This document shows positions 48,224-60,407 of a stretch of 64,000 nucleotides of DNA, in pieces (within the stretch, counting starts at the first letter, position 1; each line of letters starts with the position of its first letter). The stretch is taken from the NCBI RefSeq assembly GCF_004016515.1, contig NZ_SACT01000001.1, positions 930,001 to 994,000 of the forward strand, read 5' to 3'. The stretch comes from Rubrivivax albus. GTDB taxonomy: Bacteria; Pseudomonadota; Gammaproteobacteria; Burkholderiales; Burkholderiaceae_C. The notes beneath the pieces were generated by a model, which worked only from the letters and a program-made list of their open reading frames with translations, ran no database searches and was not told where the DNA came from. The translations under genes were made by a program, and so were the position numbers.

Positions 48224-49336
48224 ATGTTTGTCTTTCGCAGTCCCTCTTCGCCGAAGGCCGCCGCCTTCGCCACCCTGGTGCTCTCGTCGGTGCTGCTGGC
48301 GGCCTGTTCGCGCCCCGAACCGGCGCCAGACCCGGTGCGTGCCGTGCGCACGATGGTCGTGCAGGCCGACACCGTGGGCGGCGAACGGGACTTTGCGGCC
48401 GAGGTGCGCGCACGCACCGAGTCGCGCCTGGCGTTCCAGGTGCCTGGGCGCCTGGTGCGGCGCATGGTCGATGTGGGCCAGACCGTGAAGGCCGGCCAGC
48501 CGCTGGCCCAGATCGACCCCCAGGACCTGCGCCTGGCCCAGTCCGCCGCCCAGGCGGCGGTGGCGGCGGCCGAGGTCAACGCCACCCAGGCGGCGGCCGA
48601 CCTGCGGCGCTTCCGCGACCTGCAGGCCCAGGGCTTCATCAGCGCCGCCGAGCTGCAGCGCCGCGAGACCACGGCCCAGGCCGCCGAGGCGCAACTGGCC
48701 CAGGCGCGTGCCCAGGCCGCGGTGCAGGGCAACCAGGCCGGCTACGGCACGCTGCTGGCGCCGGCGGCCGGCGTGGTCACGGCCACCGACGCCGAACCCG
48801 GCACCGTGCTGGCCGCGGGTCAGGGCGTGCTGCGCCTGGCCCACGCCGGGCCGCGTGATGCGGTGTTCTCGGTGCCGGAGGACGAGGTCGACGGCGTGCG
48901 CCGCCTGCAGGGCCGCACCGGCGCGCTGCGCGTGCGCGGCTGGGGGCGTGACACCGACTGGCCCGCCACGGTGCGCGAAGTGGCCGCCGCAGCCGACCCG
49001 GCGACGCGCACCTTCCTCGTCAAGGCCGACCTCGGCGCCGCGCCGGCCGACCTGGGCCAGACGGCCACCGTGGCCCTGCCGCTACCGCCGCGCGACGGCC
49101 TGATCCGCCTGCCGCTGAGCGCGGTGCGCGAACTGGGGGGCCGCACCGTCGTCTGGCAGCTCGACCCGCAGGCGATGACGGTGGCCGCGCGCGAGATCCA
49201 GGTGGCCGGTGCCGACGGCAACCTGGCGCTTGTGGGCGGCGGCCTGGCACCGGGCGCGGAGGTCGTGACCGCCGGCGTGCACGTGCTCACGGACGGCCAG
49301 AAAGTCACGCGCTTCGTGCAGGCGGCGGCGAAATGA
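48224..49336 (+). CDS. RND efflux periplasmic adaptor (membrane fusion lipoprotein)
   Basis: 370 residues. Signal peptide with lipobox LLAAC, lipidated Cys28. Adaptor domains in order: lipoyl half (SRLAFQVPGRLVRRMVDVGQTVKAGQPLAQID), a helical hairpin (about 105-160, AQAAVAAAEVNATQAAADLRRFRDLQAQG and its partner), a second lipoyl half (GYGTLLAPAAGVVTATDAEPGTVLAAGQ) and a beta-barrel. It links the inner-membrane pump to an outer-membrane channel. ATG 48224 follows a strong promoter and operator. Its stop overlaps the pump ATG (ATGA). No outer-membrane channel gene follows. Confidence 0.92.
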   Translation: MFVFRSPSSPKAAAFATLVLSSVLLAACSRPEPAPDPVRAVRTMVVQADTVGGERDFAAEVRARTESRLAFQVPGRLVRRMVDVGQTVKAGQPLAQIDPQDLRLAQSAAQAAVAAAEVNATQAAADLRRFRDLQAQGFISAAELQRRETTAQAAEAQLAQARAQAAVQGNQAGYGTLLAPAAGVVTATDAEPGTVLAAGQGVLRLAHAGPRDAVFSVPEDEVDGVRRLQGRTGALRVRGWGRDTDWPATVREVAAAADPATRTFLVKADLGAAPADLGQTATVALPLPPRDGLIRLPLSAVRELGGRTVVWQLDPQAMTVAAREIQVAGADGNLALVGGGLAPGAEVVTAGVHVLTDGQKVTRFVQAAAK

Positions 49337-52300
49337 CCGCGCCTGGCCGCTTCGGCTTCAACGTCTCGCGCTGGGCCATCGCCCACCCGGCGCTCACGCG
49401 CTACCTGCTGATCGTGCTGATGGTGCTGGGCGCCACGGCCTACTTCCAGCTGGGGCAGGACGAAGACCCGCCCTTCACCTTCCGCATCATGGTGGTGCAG
49501 GCCTTCTGGCCAGGCGCCAGCCCGCAGCAGATGGCCGAGCAGGTGACCGACCGCATCGAGAAGACGCTGCAGGAGGTGCCGTATGCCGACGTCATCCGCA
49601 GCTACACCAAGAGCGGCGAGTCGCTGACCTTGTTGCAGCTCGACGACGCGTCGCCGCCGGCCCAGGTGCCGCAGATCTGGTACCAGGTGCGCAAGCGCAT
49701 CGGCGACATGCGCAACACGCTGCCGCAGGGCGTGATCGGCCCGGTGTTCAACGACGACTTCGGCGACGTCTACGGCTCGATCTTCGCCCTCTCGGCCGAC
49801 GGCTTCACACCCGAGGAACTGCGCGAGTTCTCCGACGAGGTGCGCCACCGGCTGCTGCAGGTGCCCGACGTGGCCAAGGTGGTGGCCTTCGGCGTGCAGC
49901 CGGAGAAGGTCTTCGTCGAGGTGTCGCAGAAGCGCCTGGCGCAGCTGGGGCTGGACTTCAACCAGGTGCTGGCGCAGATCGGCGCGCAGAACGCGGTGGA
50001 AGGCGCCGGCACCCTGAATGCCGGGCTGGAGAACTTCCAGATCCGCGTCGGTGGCCGCTTCGATTCGGTGGACGAACTGCGCCGGATGCCGATCCGCGCC
50101 GTGAACCCGGCCACCGGGCAGGCCAGCACGCTGCGGCTGGGCGACCTGGCCGACATCACGCGCGGCTACAGCGACCCGCCGGCGGTGATGGTGCGCCACC
50201 AGGGCAAGGACGTGATCGCGCTGGGCGTCTCGATGCGCGCTGGCGGCGACATCATCGCGCTCGGCCAGGCGCTGGATCAGGCGGCCGAGGCCATCCGTGC
50301 GGACCTGCCGGCGGGCATCACGCTCGAGCGCGTGCAGGACCAGCCCAAGGCCGTGTCGCGCTCGGTGGGCGAGTTCGTCAAGGTGCTGATCGAGGCCATC
50401 GTCATCGTGCTGGCGGTCAGCTTCGTGAGCCTGGGCCTGCACCAGCGGCCGCTGCGGCTGGACCCGTGGCCCGGTCTGGTGGTGGCCATCTCCATACCGC
50501 TGGTGCTGGCCATCACCTTCGTCACGATGTACTACTGGGGCGTCGGACTGCACAAGATCTCGCTGGGCAGCCTGATCGTGGCCTTGGGTCTGCTGGTGGA
50601 CGACGCCATCATCGTGGTCGAGATGATGGTGCGCAAGCTGGAGGAGGGCCACGACCGGCTCACCGCCGCCACCGCCGCCTTCGACCTCACCGCGATGCCA
50701 ATGCTGACCGGCACGCTGATCACGGCCGCGGGCTTCCTGCCCATCGGGCTGGCCAACTCGTCGGTGGGCGAGTACACGTTCGCGATCTTTGCTGTCACGG
50801 CGGCTGCGCTGGTGATCTCCTGGGTGGTGTCGGTCTACTTCGTGCCCTACCTGGGCTACCGGCTGCTGCGCACCAAGCCGAAGATCGAGGGCGAGGCCCA
50901 CGAACTCTTCGACACCCCGTTCTACAGCCGCTTCCGGCGCACCGTGAACTGGTGCGTGCAGCACCGCTGGATCACCATCGGCCTGACGGTACTGACCTTC
51001 GCCGCCGGCATTGCCGGCATGGGCAAGGTGCAGCAGCAGTTCTTCCCCGATTCCAGCCGGCCGGAGATCCTGGTCGACCTGTGGCTGCCCGAAGGCTCCA
51101 CCGTGCAGCAGACGGCCGAGGTGGCGCGCCGCTTCGAGGCGCGGCTGATGGCCGAGCCGGGCATGCAGTCCGTGACGGCCTGGATCGGCGGCGGCGTGCC
51201 GCGCTTCTACCTGCCGCTGGACAACATCTTCCCGCAGAGCAACGTCAGCCAGTTCATCCTGCTGCCGGCCACGCTGGCCGAGCGCGAGGCGCTGCGCAAA
51301 CGCCTGCCGACGCTGCTGGCGCAGGAGTTCCCGGAGGTGCGTGCCCGCGTCAAGCTGCTGCCCAACGGGCCACCGGTGGCCTACCCGGTGCAGTTCCGCG
51401 TCACCGGGCCGGACGTGGCCACGGTGCGCGCCTGGGCCGACGAAGCCAAGGCCCTGTTGCGCGCGCACCCCGACATGCGCGGCGTCAACGACAACTGGAA
51501 CGAGTCGGTCAAGGTGCTGCGCCTGGAGGTGGACCAGGACAAGGCGCGTGCGCTGGGCGTCACCAGCCAGGGGCTGGCCCAGGCGTCGCGCACCATCCTG
51601 TCGGGCACCACCATCGGTCAGTACCGCGAGGGCGACAAGCTGGTGGACATCGTGCTGCGCCAGCCGCTGGAAGAGCGCGACTCGCTGCACGCGCTGGAGC
51701 AGGGCTACCTGCCCACGGCCAGCGGCCGTGCCGTGCCGATGACCCAGGTGGCCAAGGTGAGCTTCGGCTGGGAGCCCGGCGTGCTGTGGCGCGAAGGGCG
51801 GCGCTTCGCCGTCACCGTGCAGGGCGATGTGGTCGAGGGCGTGCAGGGCCCGACCGTGAGCACGGCGCTGCTGCCAGCCATGAAGGCGCTGGAGGAACGC
51901 ATGCCGCCGGGCTACGCCATCGAGCTGGCGGGCGCTGCGGCGGAGAGCAGCAAGGGCCAGGGCAGCATCGCCGCCGGGGTGCCGCTGATGCTGTTCATCA
52001 TCTTCACGCTGCTGATGCTGCAGCTGCAGAGCTTCAGCCGGGCGATGCTGGTGTTCCTGACCGGGCCGCTGGGCATTGCCGGCGTAGCGGCGGCGCTGCT
52101 GGCGCTGAACCGGCCGTTCGGCTTCGTCGCGCTGCTGGGCGTGATCGCGCTGTCCGGCATGATCATGCGCAACTCGGTGATCCTGATCGACCAGATCGAG
52201 CAGGACCGGGAGCGCGGCGTGCCCACCTGGGACGCCATCGTCGAGGCGGCGGTGCGGCGCTTCCGCCCCATCGTGCTGACGGCGGCGGCGGCGGTGCTGG

Positions 52301-52491
52301 CGATGATCCCGCTGAGCCGCAGCGTGTTCTGGGGGCCGATGGCGGTGGCCATCATGGGCGGGCTGATCGTGGCCACGGCGCTGACGCTGCTGGCGCTGCC
52401 GGCCATGTACGCGGCCTGGTTCCGGGTTCGGCGGGACGGCGGCGGACCTGGGGATGACGGGGGTGGCCGGGGGGTGCCGGCGGCAGGCTAA
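49333..52491 (+). CDS. RND efflux pump, inner-membrane permease
   Basis: 1052 residues, the AcrB/MexB-like hydrophobe-amphiphile efflux type by length, though more distant in sequence (MMP/NodT-type subgroup: RYLLIVLMVLGATAYFQLGQDEDPPFTFR). Twelve membrane helices with two large periplasmic loops. The proton-relay Asp pair in helix 4 lies in GLLVDDAIIVVEMMVRKLEEG. Helix 10-12 repeats are intact (VIALSGMIMRNSVILIDQIEQD). Translationally coupled to the adaptor. Exported substrates cannot be read from the sequence. Its TAA overlaps a -10-like TAAAAT of the following tRNA-Leu. Confidence 0.93.
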   Translation: MTAPGRFGFNVSRWAIAHPALTRYLLIVLMVLGATAYFQLGQDEDPPFTFRIMVVQAFWPGASPQQMAEQVTDRIEKTLQEVPYADVIRSYTKSGESLTLLQLDDASPPAQVPQIWYQVRKRIGDMRNTLPQGVIGPVFNDDFGDVYGSIFALSADGFTPEELREFSDEVRHRLLQVPDVAKVVAFGVQPEKVFVEVSQKRLAQLGLDFNQVLAQIGAQNAVEGAGTLNAGLENFQIRVGGRFDSVDELRRMPIRAVNPATGQASTLRLGDLADITRGYSDPPAVMVRHQGKDVIALGVSMRAGGDIIALGQALDQAAEAIRADLPAGITLERVQDQPKAVSRSVGEFVKVLIEAIVIVLAVSFVSLGLHQRPLRLDPWPGLVVAISIPLVLAITFVTMYYWGVGLHKISLGSLIVALGLLVDDAIIVVEMMVRKLEEGHDRLTAATAAFDLTAMPMLTGTLITAAGFLPIGLANSSVGEYTFAIFAVTAAALVISWVVSVYFVPYLGYRLLRTKPKIEGEAHELFDTPFYSRFRRTVNWCVQHRWITIGLTVLTFAAGIAGMGKVQQQFFPDSSRPEILVDLWLPEGSTVQQTAEVARRFEARLMAEPGMQSVTAWIGGGVPRFYLPLDNIFPQSNVSQFILLPATLAEREALRKRLPTLLAQEFPEVRARVKLLPNGPPVAYPVQFRVTGPDVATVRAWADEAKALLRAHPDMRGVNDNWNESVKVLRLEVDQDKARALGVTSQGLAQASRTILSGTTIGQYREGDKLVDIVLRQPLEERDSLHALEQGYLPTASGRAVPMTQVAKVSFGWEPGVLWREGRRFAVTVQGDVVEGVQGPTVSTALLPAMKALEERMPPGYAIELAGAAAESSKGQGSIAAGVPLMLFIIFTLLMLQLQSFSRAMLVFLTGPLGIAGVAAALLALNRPFGFVALLGVIALSGMIMRNSVILIDQIEQDRERGVPTWDAIVEAAVRRFRPIVLTAAAAVLAMIPLSRSVFWGPMAVAIMGGLIVATALTLLALPAMYAAWFRVRRDGGGPGDDGGGRGVPAAG

Positions 52492-52517
52492 AATCGGCGG
52501 TTTGCCCGATTCCACCC

Positions 52518-52604
52518 GCGCGGGTGGCGAAATTGGTAGACGCACCAGGTTTAGGTCCTGACGCCTTCACGGGCGTGCCGGTTCGAGTCCGGCCCCGCGC
52601 ACCA
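52518..52604 (+). tRNA. tRNA-Leu (TAG)
   Basis: 87 bases with the long variable arm of class II tRNAs. Acceptor GCGCGGG (52518-52524) pairs with CCCGCGC (52594-52600); discriminator A and encoded CCA end at 52604. Anticodon TAG at 52552-52554. TAG reads CTA, so it is relevant to the CTA control codons of the leuA leader. A possible -10 TAAAAT (52489-52494) overlaps the stop of the RND pump. Confidence 0.96.
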
Positions 52605-52654
52605 GAGTCCCGCACCCCGAACCCACAGCCGCAACCCTGTCGAGAGAACCCCTC

Positions 52655-53965
52655 ATGGCCGTCACCGTCGAAACCCTCGAAAAACTGGAACGTCGCATCA
52701 CGCTCACGCTCGCGGCCAACGACATCAACGGCGAGGTCGAATCGCGCCTGAAGAAGCTGGCGCGCACCGTCAAGGCCGACGGCTTCCGCCCCGGCAAGGT
52801 GCCGATGTCGGTGGTGGCCCAGCGCTACGGCTATTCCGTGCAGTACGAGGTGGTCAACGACAAGGTCGGCCGCGCCTTCGCCGACGCCGCCCGCGAGGCC
52901 GACCTGCGCGTAGCCGGTGCGCCGCGCATCGCGCAGAAGGACGAGGCGCCCGAGGGCCAGCTGGCCTTCGACGCCACCTTCGAGGTCTACCCGGAGGTCA
53001 AGATCGGCGACCTGACGGCCGTCGAGGTCGAGCGCGTCAGCACCGAGGTGACCGAGGAGGCCATCGACCGCACAGTGGAGATCCTGCGCAAGCAGCGCCG
53101 CACCTTCGCCCAGCGTCCGGCGGCCGAAGGCGCGCAGGAGACCGACCGCGTCACCATCGACTTCGAAGGCAAGATCGACGGCGAGCCCTTCGCCGGCGGC
53201 AAGGCCGAGGGCTTCCAGTTCATCATCGGCGAAGGCCAGATGCTCGAGCAGTTCGACCAGGGCGTGCGCGGCATGCAGGTCGGCCAGAGCAAGACCTTCC
53301 CGCTGAAGTTTCCCGACGACTACCAGGGCCAGGACGTGGCCGGCAAGGAGGCCGACTTCCTGGTGACGATGAAAAAGGTCGAGGCGCAGCACCTGCCCAC
53401 GGTGGACGCCGACTTCGCCAAGTCGCTGGGCATCGCCGAAGGCACGGTGGAGGCCCTGCGCGCCGACGTGAAGAAGAACCTGGCGCGCGAGGTCAAGTTC
53501 CGCGTCGCGGCCCGCAACAAGGCCGCGGTGATGGAGGCCCTGTCCGGCGCTGCCGAGCTCGACCTGCCCAATGCCCTGGTCGCCGGCGAGATGGAGCGCC
53601 TGGTCGAGAACGCCCGCGCCGACCTGAAGCAGCGCGGCGTGAAGGATGCCGAGAAGGCGCCGATCCCTGAGGAGATCTTCAAGCCCCAGGCCGAGCGCCG
53701 CGTGCGCCTGGGCCTGGTCGTGGCCGAGCTGGTGCGCGCCAACAACCTGCAGGCCAAGCCGGAGCAGCTGCAGGCGCACATCGAGGAGATGAGCCAGAGC
53801 TACGAGAAGCCGGCCGAGGTGATGCGCTGGTACCTGGGCGATCGCCAGCGCATGGCCGAGGTCGAGGCCGTCGTGATCGAGAACAACGTGGCAGAGTTCG
53901 TCCTCGGGCGGGCGTTGGTGACCGACAAGGTGCTACCGTTCGACGAACTGATGGGTTCGAACTGA
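52655..53965 (+). CDS. tig: trigger factor
   Basis: 436 residues. Ribosome-bound chaperone and peptidyl-prolyl isomerase. The N-terminal ribosome-docking signature GFRPGKVP is at about residues 43-50; the FKBP-like domain (about 160-245) includes [36 protein letters not shown]; the helical C-terminal arms follow. It heads the tig-clpP-clpX-lon protein quality-control block; clpP begins 14 bases after the stop. Confidence 0.97.
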   Translation: MAVTVETLEKLERRITLTLAANDINGEVESRLKKLARTVKADGFRPGKVPMSVVAQRYGYSVQYEVVNDKVGRAFADAAREADLRVAGAPRIAQKDEAPEGQLAFDATFEVYPEVKIGDLTAVEVERVSTEVTEEAIDRTVEILRKQRRTFAQRPAAEGAQETDRVTIDFEGKIDGEPFAGGKAEGFQFIIGEGQMLEQFDQGVRGMQVGQSKTFPLKFPDDYQGQDVAGKEADFLVTMKKVEAQHLPTVDADFAKSLGIAEGTVEALRADVKKNLAREVKFRVAARNKAAVMEALSGAAELDLPNALVAGEMERLVENARADLKQRGVKDAEKAPIPEEIFKPQAERRVRLGLVVAELVRANNLQAKPEQLQAHIEEMSQSYEKPAEVMRWYLGDRQRMAEVEAVVIENNVAEFVLGRALVTDKVLPFDELMGSN

Positions 53966-53979
53966 GAAGGTGTGAACGT

Positions 53980-54588
53980 ATGAGCGCGCTGGAAACCACC
54001 GCACTGGGCATGGTGCCCATCGTCATCGAGCAGTCGGGGCGCGGCGAGCGCGCCTACGACATCTACAGCCGGCTGCTGCGCGAGCGCATCGTGTTCATGG
54101 TCGGCCCGGTGAACGACCAGAGCGCCAACCTCGTCTGCGCGCAGATGCTCTTCCTGGAGAGCGAGAACCCGGACAAGGACATCTTCCTGTACATCAACAG
54201 CCCCGGCGGCAGCGTCAGCGCCGGGCTGGCGATCTACGACACGATGAACTGGATCAAGCCCGATGTCTCCACGCTGTGCATGGGCATGGCCGCCAGCATG
54301 GGCAGCTTCCTGCTGATGGCCGGCGCCAAGGGCAAGCGCATCGCGTTGCCCAACAGCAAGATCATGATCCACCAGCCCTCCGGCGGCGCCCAGGGCCAGG
54401 CCACGGACATCGAGATCCACGCGCGCGAGATCCTGAAGACGCGCGAGCAGCTCAACAAAATCTACGCCGAGCGCACCGGCCAGCCGATCGAGCGCATCGC
54501 CGCCGACATGGAGCGCGACCGTTACATGTCACCGGCCGAAGCGCTGGATTACGGTCTCGTGGACCAGGTGCTCGACAAGCGCGCCTGA
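53980..54588 (+). CDS. clpP: ATP-dependent Clp protease proteolytic subunit
   Basis: 202 residues. Barrel-forming serine peptidase that degrades substrates fed by ClpX or ClpA. Catalytic triad by alignment to E. coli: Ser106 ([10 protein letters not shown]), His131 (IMIHQPSGG) and Asp180 (MERDRYMSP). The N-terminal segment before [19 protein letters not shown] is the short propeptide. Close to tig upstream and followed by a terminator, so clpX may be transcribed from a separate promoter. Confidence 0.97.
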   Translation: MSALETTALGMVPIVIEQSGRGERAYDIYSRLLRERIVFMVGPVNDQSANLVCAQMLFLESENPDKDIFLYINSPGGSVSAGLAIYDTMNWIKPDVSTLCMGMAASMGSFLLMAGAKGKRIALPNSKIMIHQPSGGAQGQATDIEIHAREILKTREQLNKIYAERTGQPIERIAADMERDRYMSPAEALDYGLVDQVLDKRA

Positions 54589-54621
54589 CCACGTGGCCGG
54601 CCGCTGCCGGCATCACCAGCG

Positions 54622-54647
54622 AAAGGGGCCGAATCGGCCCCTTTTCC
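54622..54647 (+). terminator. Rho-independent terminator after clpP
   Basis: A perfect ten-base-pair stem AAAGGGGCCG/CGGCCCCTTT (54622-54631 with 54635-54644), three-base loop, U-rich end. It separates tig-clpP from clpX. Confidence 0.85.
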
Positions 54648-54747
54648 ATGGCCAATCCCGCCCGGAACGCGACGGCGCGATGGTCTATGATGCAAGCAGA
54701 TCACCCAGGCCCGGCCACGGGCCCCCAAAAGGCGGACACGCACATCC

Positions 54748-56013
54748 ATGGCAGACAAGAAGGGCGCGACAGGCGAGAAGGTGCTGTACTGCTCCTTCTG
54801 CGGCAAGAGCCAGCACGAGGTGAAGAAGCTCATCGCCGGCCCGTCCGTGTTCATCTGCGACGAGTGCATCGAGCTGTGCAACGACATCATCCGTGACGAG
54901 GTGCCGGCCGAGAGCGCCGCGCCCAAGTCACCGAAGTCCGACCTGCCGGTGCCCAGCGAGATCAAGGGCAGCCTCGACCAGTACGTGATCGGCCAGGACG
55001 CGGCCAAGCGCACGCTGGCGGTGGCCGTCTACAACCACTACAAGCGGCTCAAGCACCAGGCGGGCAAGGACGAGGTGGAGCTCACCAAGAGCAACATCCT
55101 GCTCATCGGCCCCACGGGCAGCGGCAAGACGCTGCTGGCGCAGACGCTGGCGCGCCTGCTGAACGTGCCCTTCGTGATCGCCGACGCCACCACGCTGACC
55201 GAAGCCGGCTACGTGGGCGAGGACGTCGAGAACATCATCCAGAAGCTGCTGCAGAACTGCAACTACGACGTCGAGCGCGCGCAGCGCGGCATCGTCTACA
55301 TCGACGAGATCGACAAGATCAGCCGCAAGGCCGACAACCCCAGCATCACCCGCGACGTGTCGGGCGAGGGCGTGCAGCAGGCGCTGCTGAAGCTGGTGGA
55401 AGGCACGATGGCCAGCGTGCCGCCACAGGGCGGGCGCAAGCACCCGAACCAGGATTTCCTTCAGATCGACACGACGAACATCCTGTTCATCTGTGGCGGC
55501 GCGTTCGACGGCCTGGAGAAGGTGATCCAGAACCGCACGGAAAAGTCCGGCATCGGCTTCGGCGCCACGGTGCACAGCAAGACCGAGAAGCGGGTCTCCG
55601 AGCTCTTCCGCGATGTCGAGCCCGAAGACCTGATCAAGTTCGGCCTGATCCCCGAACTCGTCGGCCGCCTGCCGGTGGTCGCCACCCTCGGGGAACTGAC
55701 CGAGGACGCGATGATCCAGATCCTCACCGAACCGAAGAACGCGCTGGTCAAGCAGTACCAGAAGCTCTTCGGCATGGACGGCGTGGAGCTCGAGATCCGG
55801 CCTTCGGCGCTGTCGGCCATCGCCCGCAAGGCGCTGGCGCGCAAGACCGGTGCCCGCGGCCTGCGCTCCATCATGGAGCACGCCCTGATCGACACCATGT
55901 TCGACCTGCCGGCGCTGGACGGCGTGGCCAAGGTGGTGATCGACGAACACATCATCGAAGACGGCGCCAAGCCGCTGCTCGTCTACCGGGAACAGGCCAA
56001 GGCCAGCGCCTGA
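54748..56013 (+). CDS. clpX: ATP-dependent Clp protease ATP-binding subunit ClpX
   Basis: 421 residues. Zinc-binding N-domain with Cys15, Cys18, Cys37 and Cys40; AAA+ module with Walker A GPTGSGKT (121-128), Walker [12 protein letters not shown] and sensor-2 [13 protein letters not shown]. The ClpP-docking loop IGFGATV is present (in [12 protein letters not shown]). Unfolds tagged proteins for ClpP. 159 bases separate it from clpP with a terminator in between, so it probably has its own promoter. lon follows after 95 bases. Confidence 0.97.
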   Translation: MADKKGATGEKVLYCSFCGKSQHEVKKLIAGPSVFICDECIELCNDIIRDEVPAESAAPKSPKSDLPVPSEIKGSLDQYVIGQDAAKRTLAVAVYNHYKRLKHQAGKDEVELTKSNILLIGPTGSGKTLLAQTLARLLNVPFVIADATTLTEAGYVGEDVENIIQKLLQNCNYDVERAQRGIVYIDEIDKISRKADNPSITRDVSGEGVQQALLKLVEGTMASVPPQGGRKHPNQDFLQIDTTNILFICGGAFDGLEKVIQNRTEKSGIGFGATVHSKTEKRVSELFRDVEPEDLIKFGLIPELVGRLPVVATLGELTEDAMIQILTEPKNALVKQYQKLFGMDGVELEIRPSALSAIARKALARKTGARGLRSIMEHALIDTMFDLPALDGVAKVVIDEHIIEDGAKPLLVYREQAKASA

Positions 56014-56108
56014 GCGCCCTGCTCCGGTCCTGCCCGCCGCGCGGCGCGGTCGGTGGGCCTTGCAAACCCCGTCGCGGGCCCCAACTGGGACCGTGAAAGG
56101 AAGACTCC

Positions 56109-58531
<2,423 letters not shown>

Positions 58532-58535
<4 letters not shown>

Positions 58536-58560
58536 AGAGCCCTGAAAACCCTGTTATAGT
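58532..58560 (+). promoter_or_regulatory. promoter of the tRNA-Gly gene
   Basis: TTGAAG (58532-58537) and TATAGT (58555-58560) with a 17-base spacer. The mature tRNA begins 14 bases downstream. The -35 box contains the TGA stop of lon. Confidence 0.85.
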
Positions 58561-58574
58561 GTGAGGCTGACGAC

Positions 58575-58650
58575 GCGGGAATAGCTCAGTTGGTAGAGCG
58601 CAACCTTGCCAAGGTTGAGGTCGCGAGTTCGAGCCTCGTTTCCCGCTCCA
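58575..58650 (+). tRNA. tRNA-Gly (GCC)
   Basis: 76 bases: acceptor GCGGGAA (58575-58581) with TTTCCCGC side ending TCCA; anticodon loop TTGCCAA with anticodon GCC in CAACC/GGTTG stem; T-arm GAGTTCGAGCC. Encoded CCA at 58648-58650. First of a Gly-Cys-Leu cluster. Confidence 0.96.
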
Positions 58651-58669
58651 AGTTGCTCGACGGAAAGAA

Positions 58670-58692
58670 GGAAGCCACGGGCTTCCTTTTTT
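58670..58692 (+). terminator. terminator after tRNA-Gly
   Basis: GGAAGCC (58670-58676)/GGCTTCC (58680-58686), three-base loop, then six T. It indicates that tRNA-Gly is at least partly terminated before tRNA-Cys. Confidence 0.9.
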
Positions 58693-58730
58693 CTTGCCAC
58701 AATGTGGCGCAGTTGTAGCAGCAACCGCAC

Positions 58731-58804
58731 GGCGCGATAGCAAAGCGGTTATGCAACGGATTGCAAATCCGTCTAGCCCGGTTCGACTCCGGGTCGCGCC
58801 TCCA
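58731..58804 (+). tRNA. tRNA-Cys (GCA)
   Basis: 74 bases: acceptor GGCGCGA (58731-58737) with TCGCGCC (58794-58800), the U73 discriminator typical of tRNA-Cys, and encoded CCA at 58802-58804. Anticodon loop TTGCAAA, anticodon GCA. Confidence 0.96.
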
Positions 58805-58810
58805 GACACG

Positions 58811-58839
58811 ACGAAGCCCCGGCATTGCCGGGGCTTCGT
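58811..58839 (+). terminator. terminator after tRNA-Cys
   Basis: A perfect 13-base-pair stem ACGAAGCCCCGGC/GCCGGGGCTTCGT (58811-58823 with 58827-58839), three-base loop, then GCTTTCT. Confidence 0.85.
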
Positions 58840-58903
58840 GCTTTCTGGCTTGCCGCGGCGGGCGACCTCGGCCGGCCGCCCATAATCCGCCGGCCAGCAC
58901 CGG

Positions 58904-58994
58904 GCCCGGATGGCGAAATTGGCAGACGCAGCGGACTTAAACTCCGCCGCCCCCTGACCGGGGCGTACCGGTTCGATCCCGGTTCCGGGCACCA
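58904..58994 (+). tRNA. tRNA-Leu (TAA)
   Basis: 91 bases with the class II long variable arm. Acceptor GCCCGGA (58904-58910) with TCCGGGC (58984-58990), discriminator A and encoded CCA to 58994. Anticodon TAA in the CTTAAAC loop, reading TTA and TTG. Confidence 0.96.
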
Positions 58995-59026
58995 GTCCAC
59001 CCGACCGCCTTCCTGGAATCCGACCC

Positions 59027-60331
59027 ATGGCCCTGTCCGCGCGCGAGTCCCTGAACCCCGGTGTCGCCAAGCGCGAGGTCTTCGGCTGGGCGATGTACGA
59101 CTTCGCCAACTCCGGCTACACGACCGTGGTGCTGACGGCGGTGTTCAACGCCTACTTCGTCGGCGTGGTGGCCGGCAATGCCGACTGGGCCACCTTTGCC
59201 TGGACGCTGACGCTGTCGCTGTCCAGTGCCATCGTGATGCTGACCATGCCCACGATCGGTGCCTATGCCGACCTGCGCGCGGCCAAGAAGCGGTTGCTGG
59301 TGTTCGCCACCGTCGGCTGCGTCGTGGCGACCGCGCTGCTGGCGCTGGCCGGGCCTGGCGACCTCTGGCTGGCGGTGGCCGCGGTCATCGTCTCCAACCT
59401 CTGCTATGCCTACGGCGAGGCGCTGATCGCCGCCTTCCTGCCTGAACTGGCGCGGCGCGATGCCCTGGGCAAGGTCTCCGGCTGGGGCTGGAGCTTCGGC
59501 TACTTCGGCGGCATGCTCACGCTGGGCCTGAGCCTCGGCTTCGTGATCTGGGCCCAGGGCCAGGGCTGGCCGGCCACCCGTTTCGTGCCGGTGACGATGT
59601 TGATCACCGCGGCGGTCTACCTGTTGGCGGCGCTGGTGACCTTTGCGCTGCTGAAGGAACGCGCCGTGCCGCAACCCCAGGCGCTGGAGGCGGGCGGCCT
59701 GGTGGCCTCGCTGCAACGGCTGCGGCGCACGTGGCAGGAGGCGCAGCGTTATCGCGACTTCGTCTGGCTGATGGCCTGTGCCGTGGCCTACCAGGCCGGC
59801 ATCGCGGTGGTCATCGCCCTGGCCGCGGTGTACGCCGAACAGGTGCTGGGCTTCCAGCAGACGCAGACCATGATGCTGGTCTTCCTGGTCAACATCGCCT
59901 CGGCGGTGGGCGCGTTTGCGTTCGGCTACTGGCAGGACCACATCGGCCACCGCCCCGCGCTGGCCGTCACGCTGTGGGGCTGGGTGGTGATGACCGTGCT
60001 CGCCTTCCTGGCCGAGACGGCCACGCTTTTCTGGGTCGCGGCCGTCTTTGCGGGCCTGTGCATGGGTTCCAGCCAGTCGGCGGGGCGTGCGCTGGCGGCG
60101 CTGTTCGCCCCGGAGACCCAGCGTGCCGAGTTCTTCGGGCTGTGGACCTTCGCCACCCGCCTGTCGGCCATCGTCGGCCCGCTGACCTACGGCCTGGTCA
60201 CGCTGCTGACCGCCGGCAACCACCGCCTGGCCATCCTGTCCACCGGCCTGTTCTTCCTGGCCGGCATCGTGCTGCTGACGCGCGTGGACGTCCAAAGGGG
60301 TGCCCGTGCTGCGCTGCACGATGTAAAATAG
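59027..60331 (+). CDS. MFS transporter of the UMF1 (Atg22-like) family
   Basis: 434 residues, about 12 membrane helices. The start [34 protein letters not shown] carries the UMF1 signature WAMYDFANS; other blocks are [28 protein letters not shown] and the second-half [27 protein letters not shown]. Family members are related to yeast Atg22, an amino-acid effluxer of the vacuole, but no substrate is known for most bacterial ones. Divergence from neighbours in function suggests an independent gene; etfB starts 76 bases downstream. Confidence 0.88.
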   Translation: MALSARESLNPGVAKREVFGWAMYDFANSGYTTVVLTAVFNAYFVGVVAGNADWATFAWTLTLSLSSAIVMLTMPTIGAYADLRAAKKRLLVFATVGCVVATALLALAGPGDLWLAVAAVIVSNLCYAYGEALIAAFLPELARRDALGKVSGWGWSFGYFGGMLTLGLSLGFVIWAQGQGWPATRFVPVTMLITAAVYLLAALVTFALLKERAVPQPQALEAGGLVASLQRLRRTWQEAQRYRDFVWLMACAVAYQAGIAVVIALAAVYAEQVLGFQQTQTMMLVFLVNIASAVGAFAFGYWQDHIGHRPALAVTLWGWVVMTVLAFLAETATLFWVAAVFAGLCMGSSQSAGRALAALFAPETQRAEFFGLWTFATRLSAIVGPLTYGLVTLLTAGNHRLAILSTGLFFLAGIVLLTRVDVQRGARAALHDVK

Positions 60332-60407
60332 CACGGTCGTTCGATTTTGGCCGTCCCAGCCTAGAATCGACTGCAAATCTGTCTTTCCATCCACAGGAGC
60401 TGCGCGA

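Noticed and set aside
60339-60367. Promoter of etfB (TAGAAT at 60362-60367)
   Set aside because: The -10 is fair but no hexamer resembling TTGACA lies at 16-18 bases upstream, so it is not listed as a feature.
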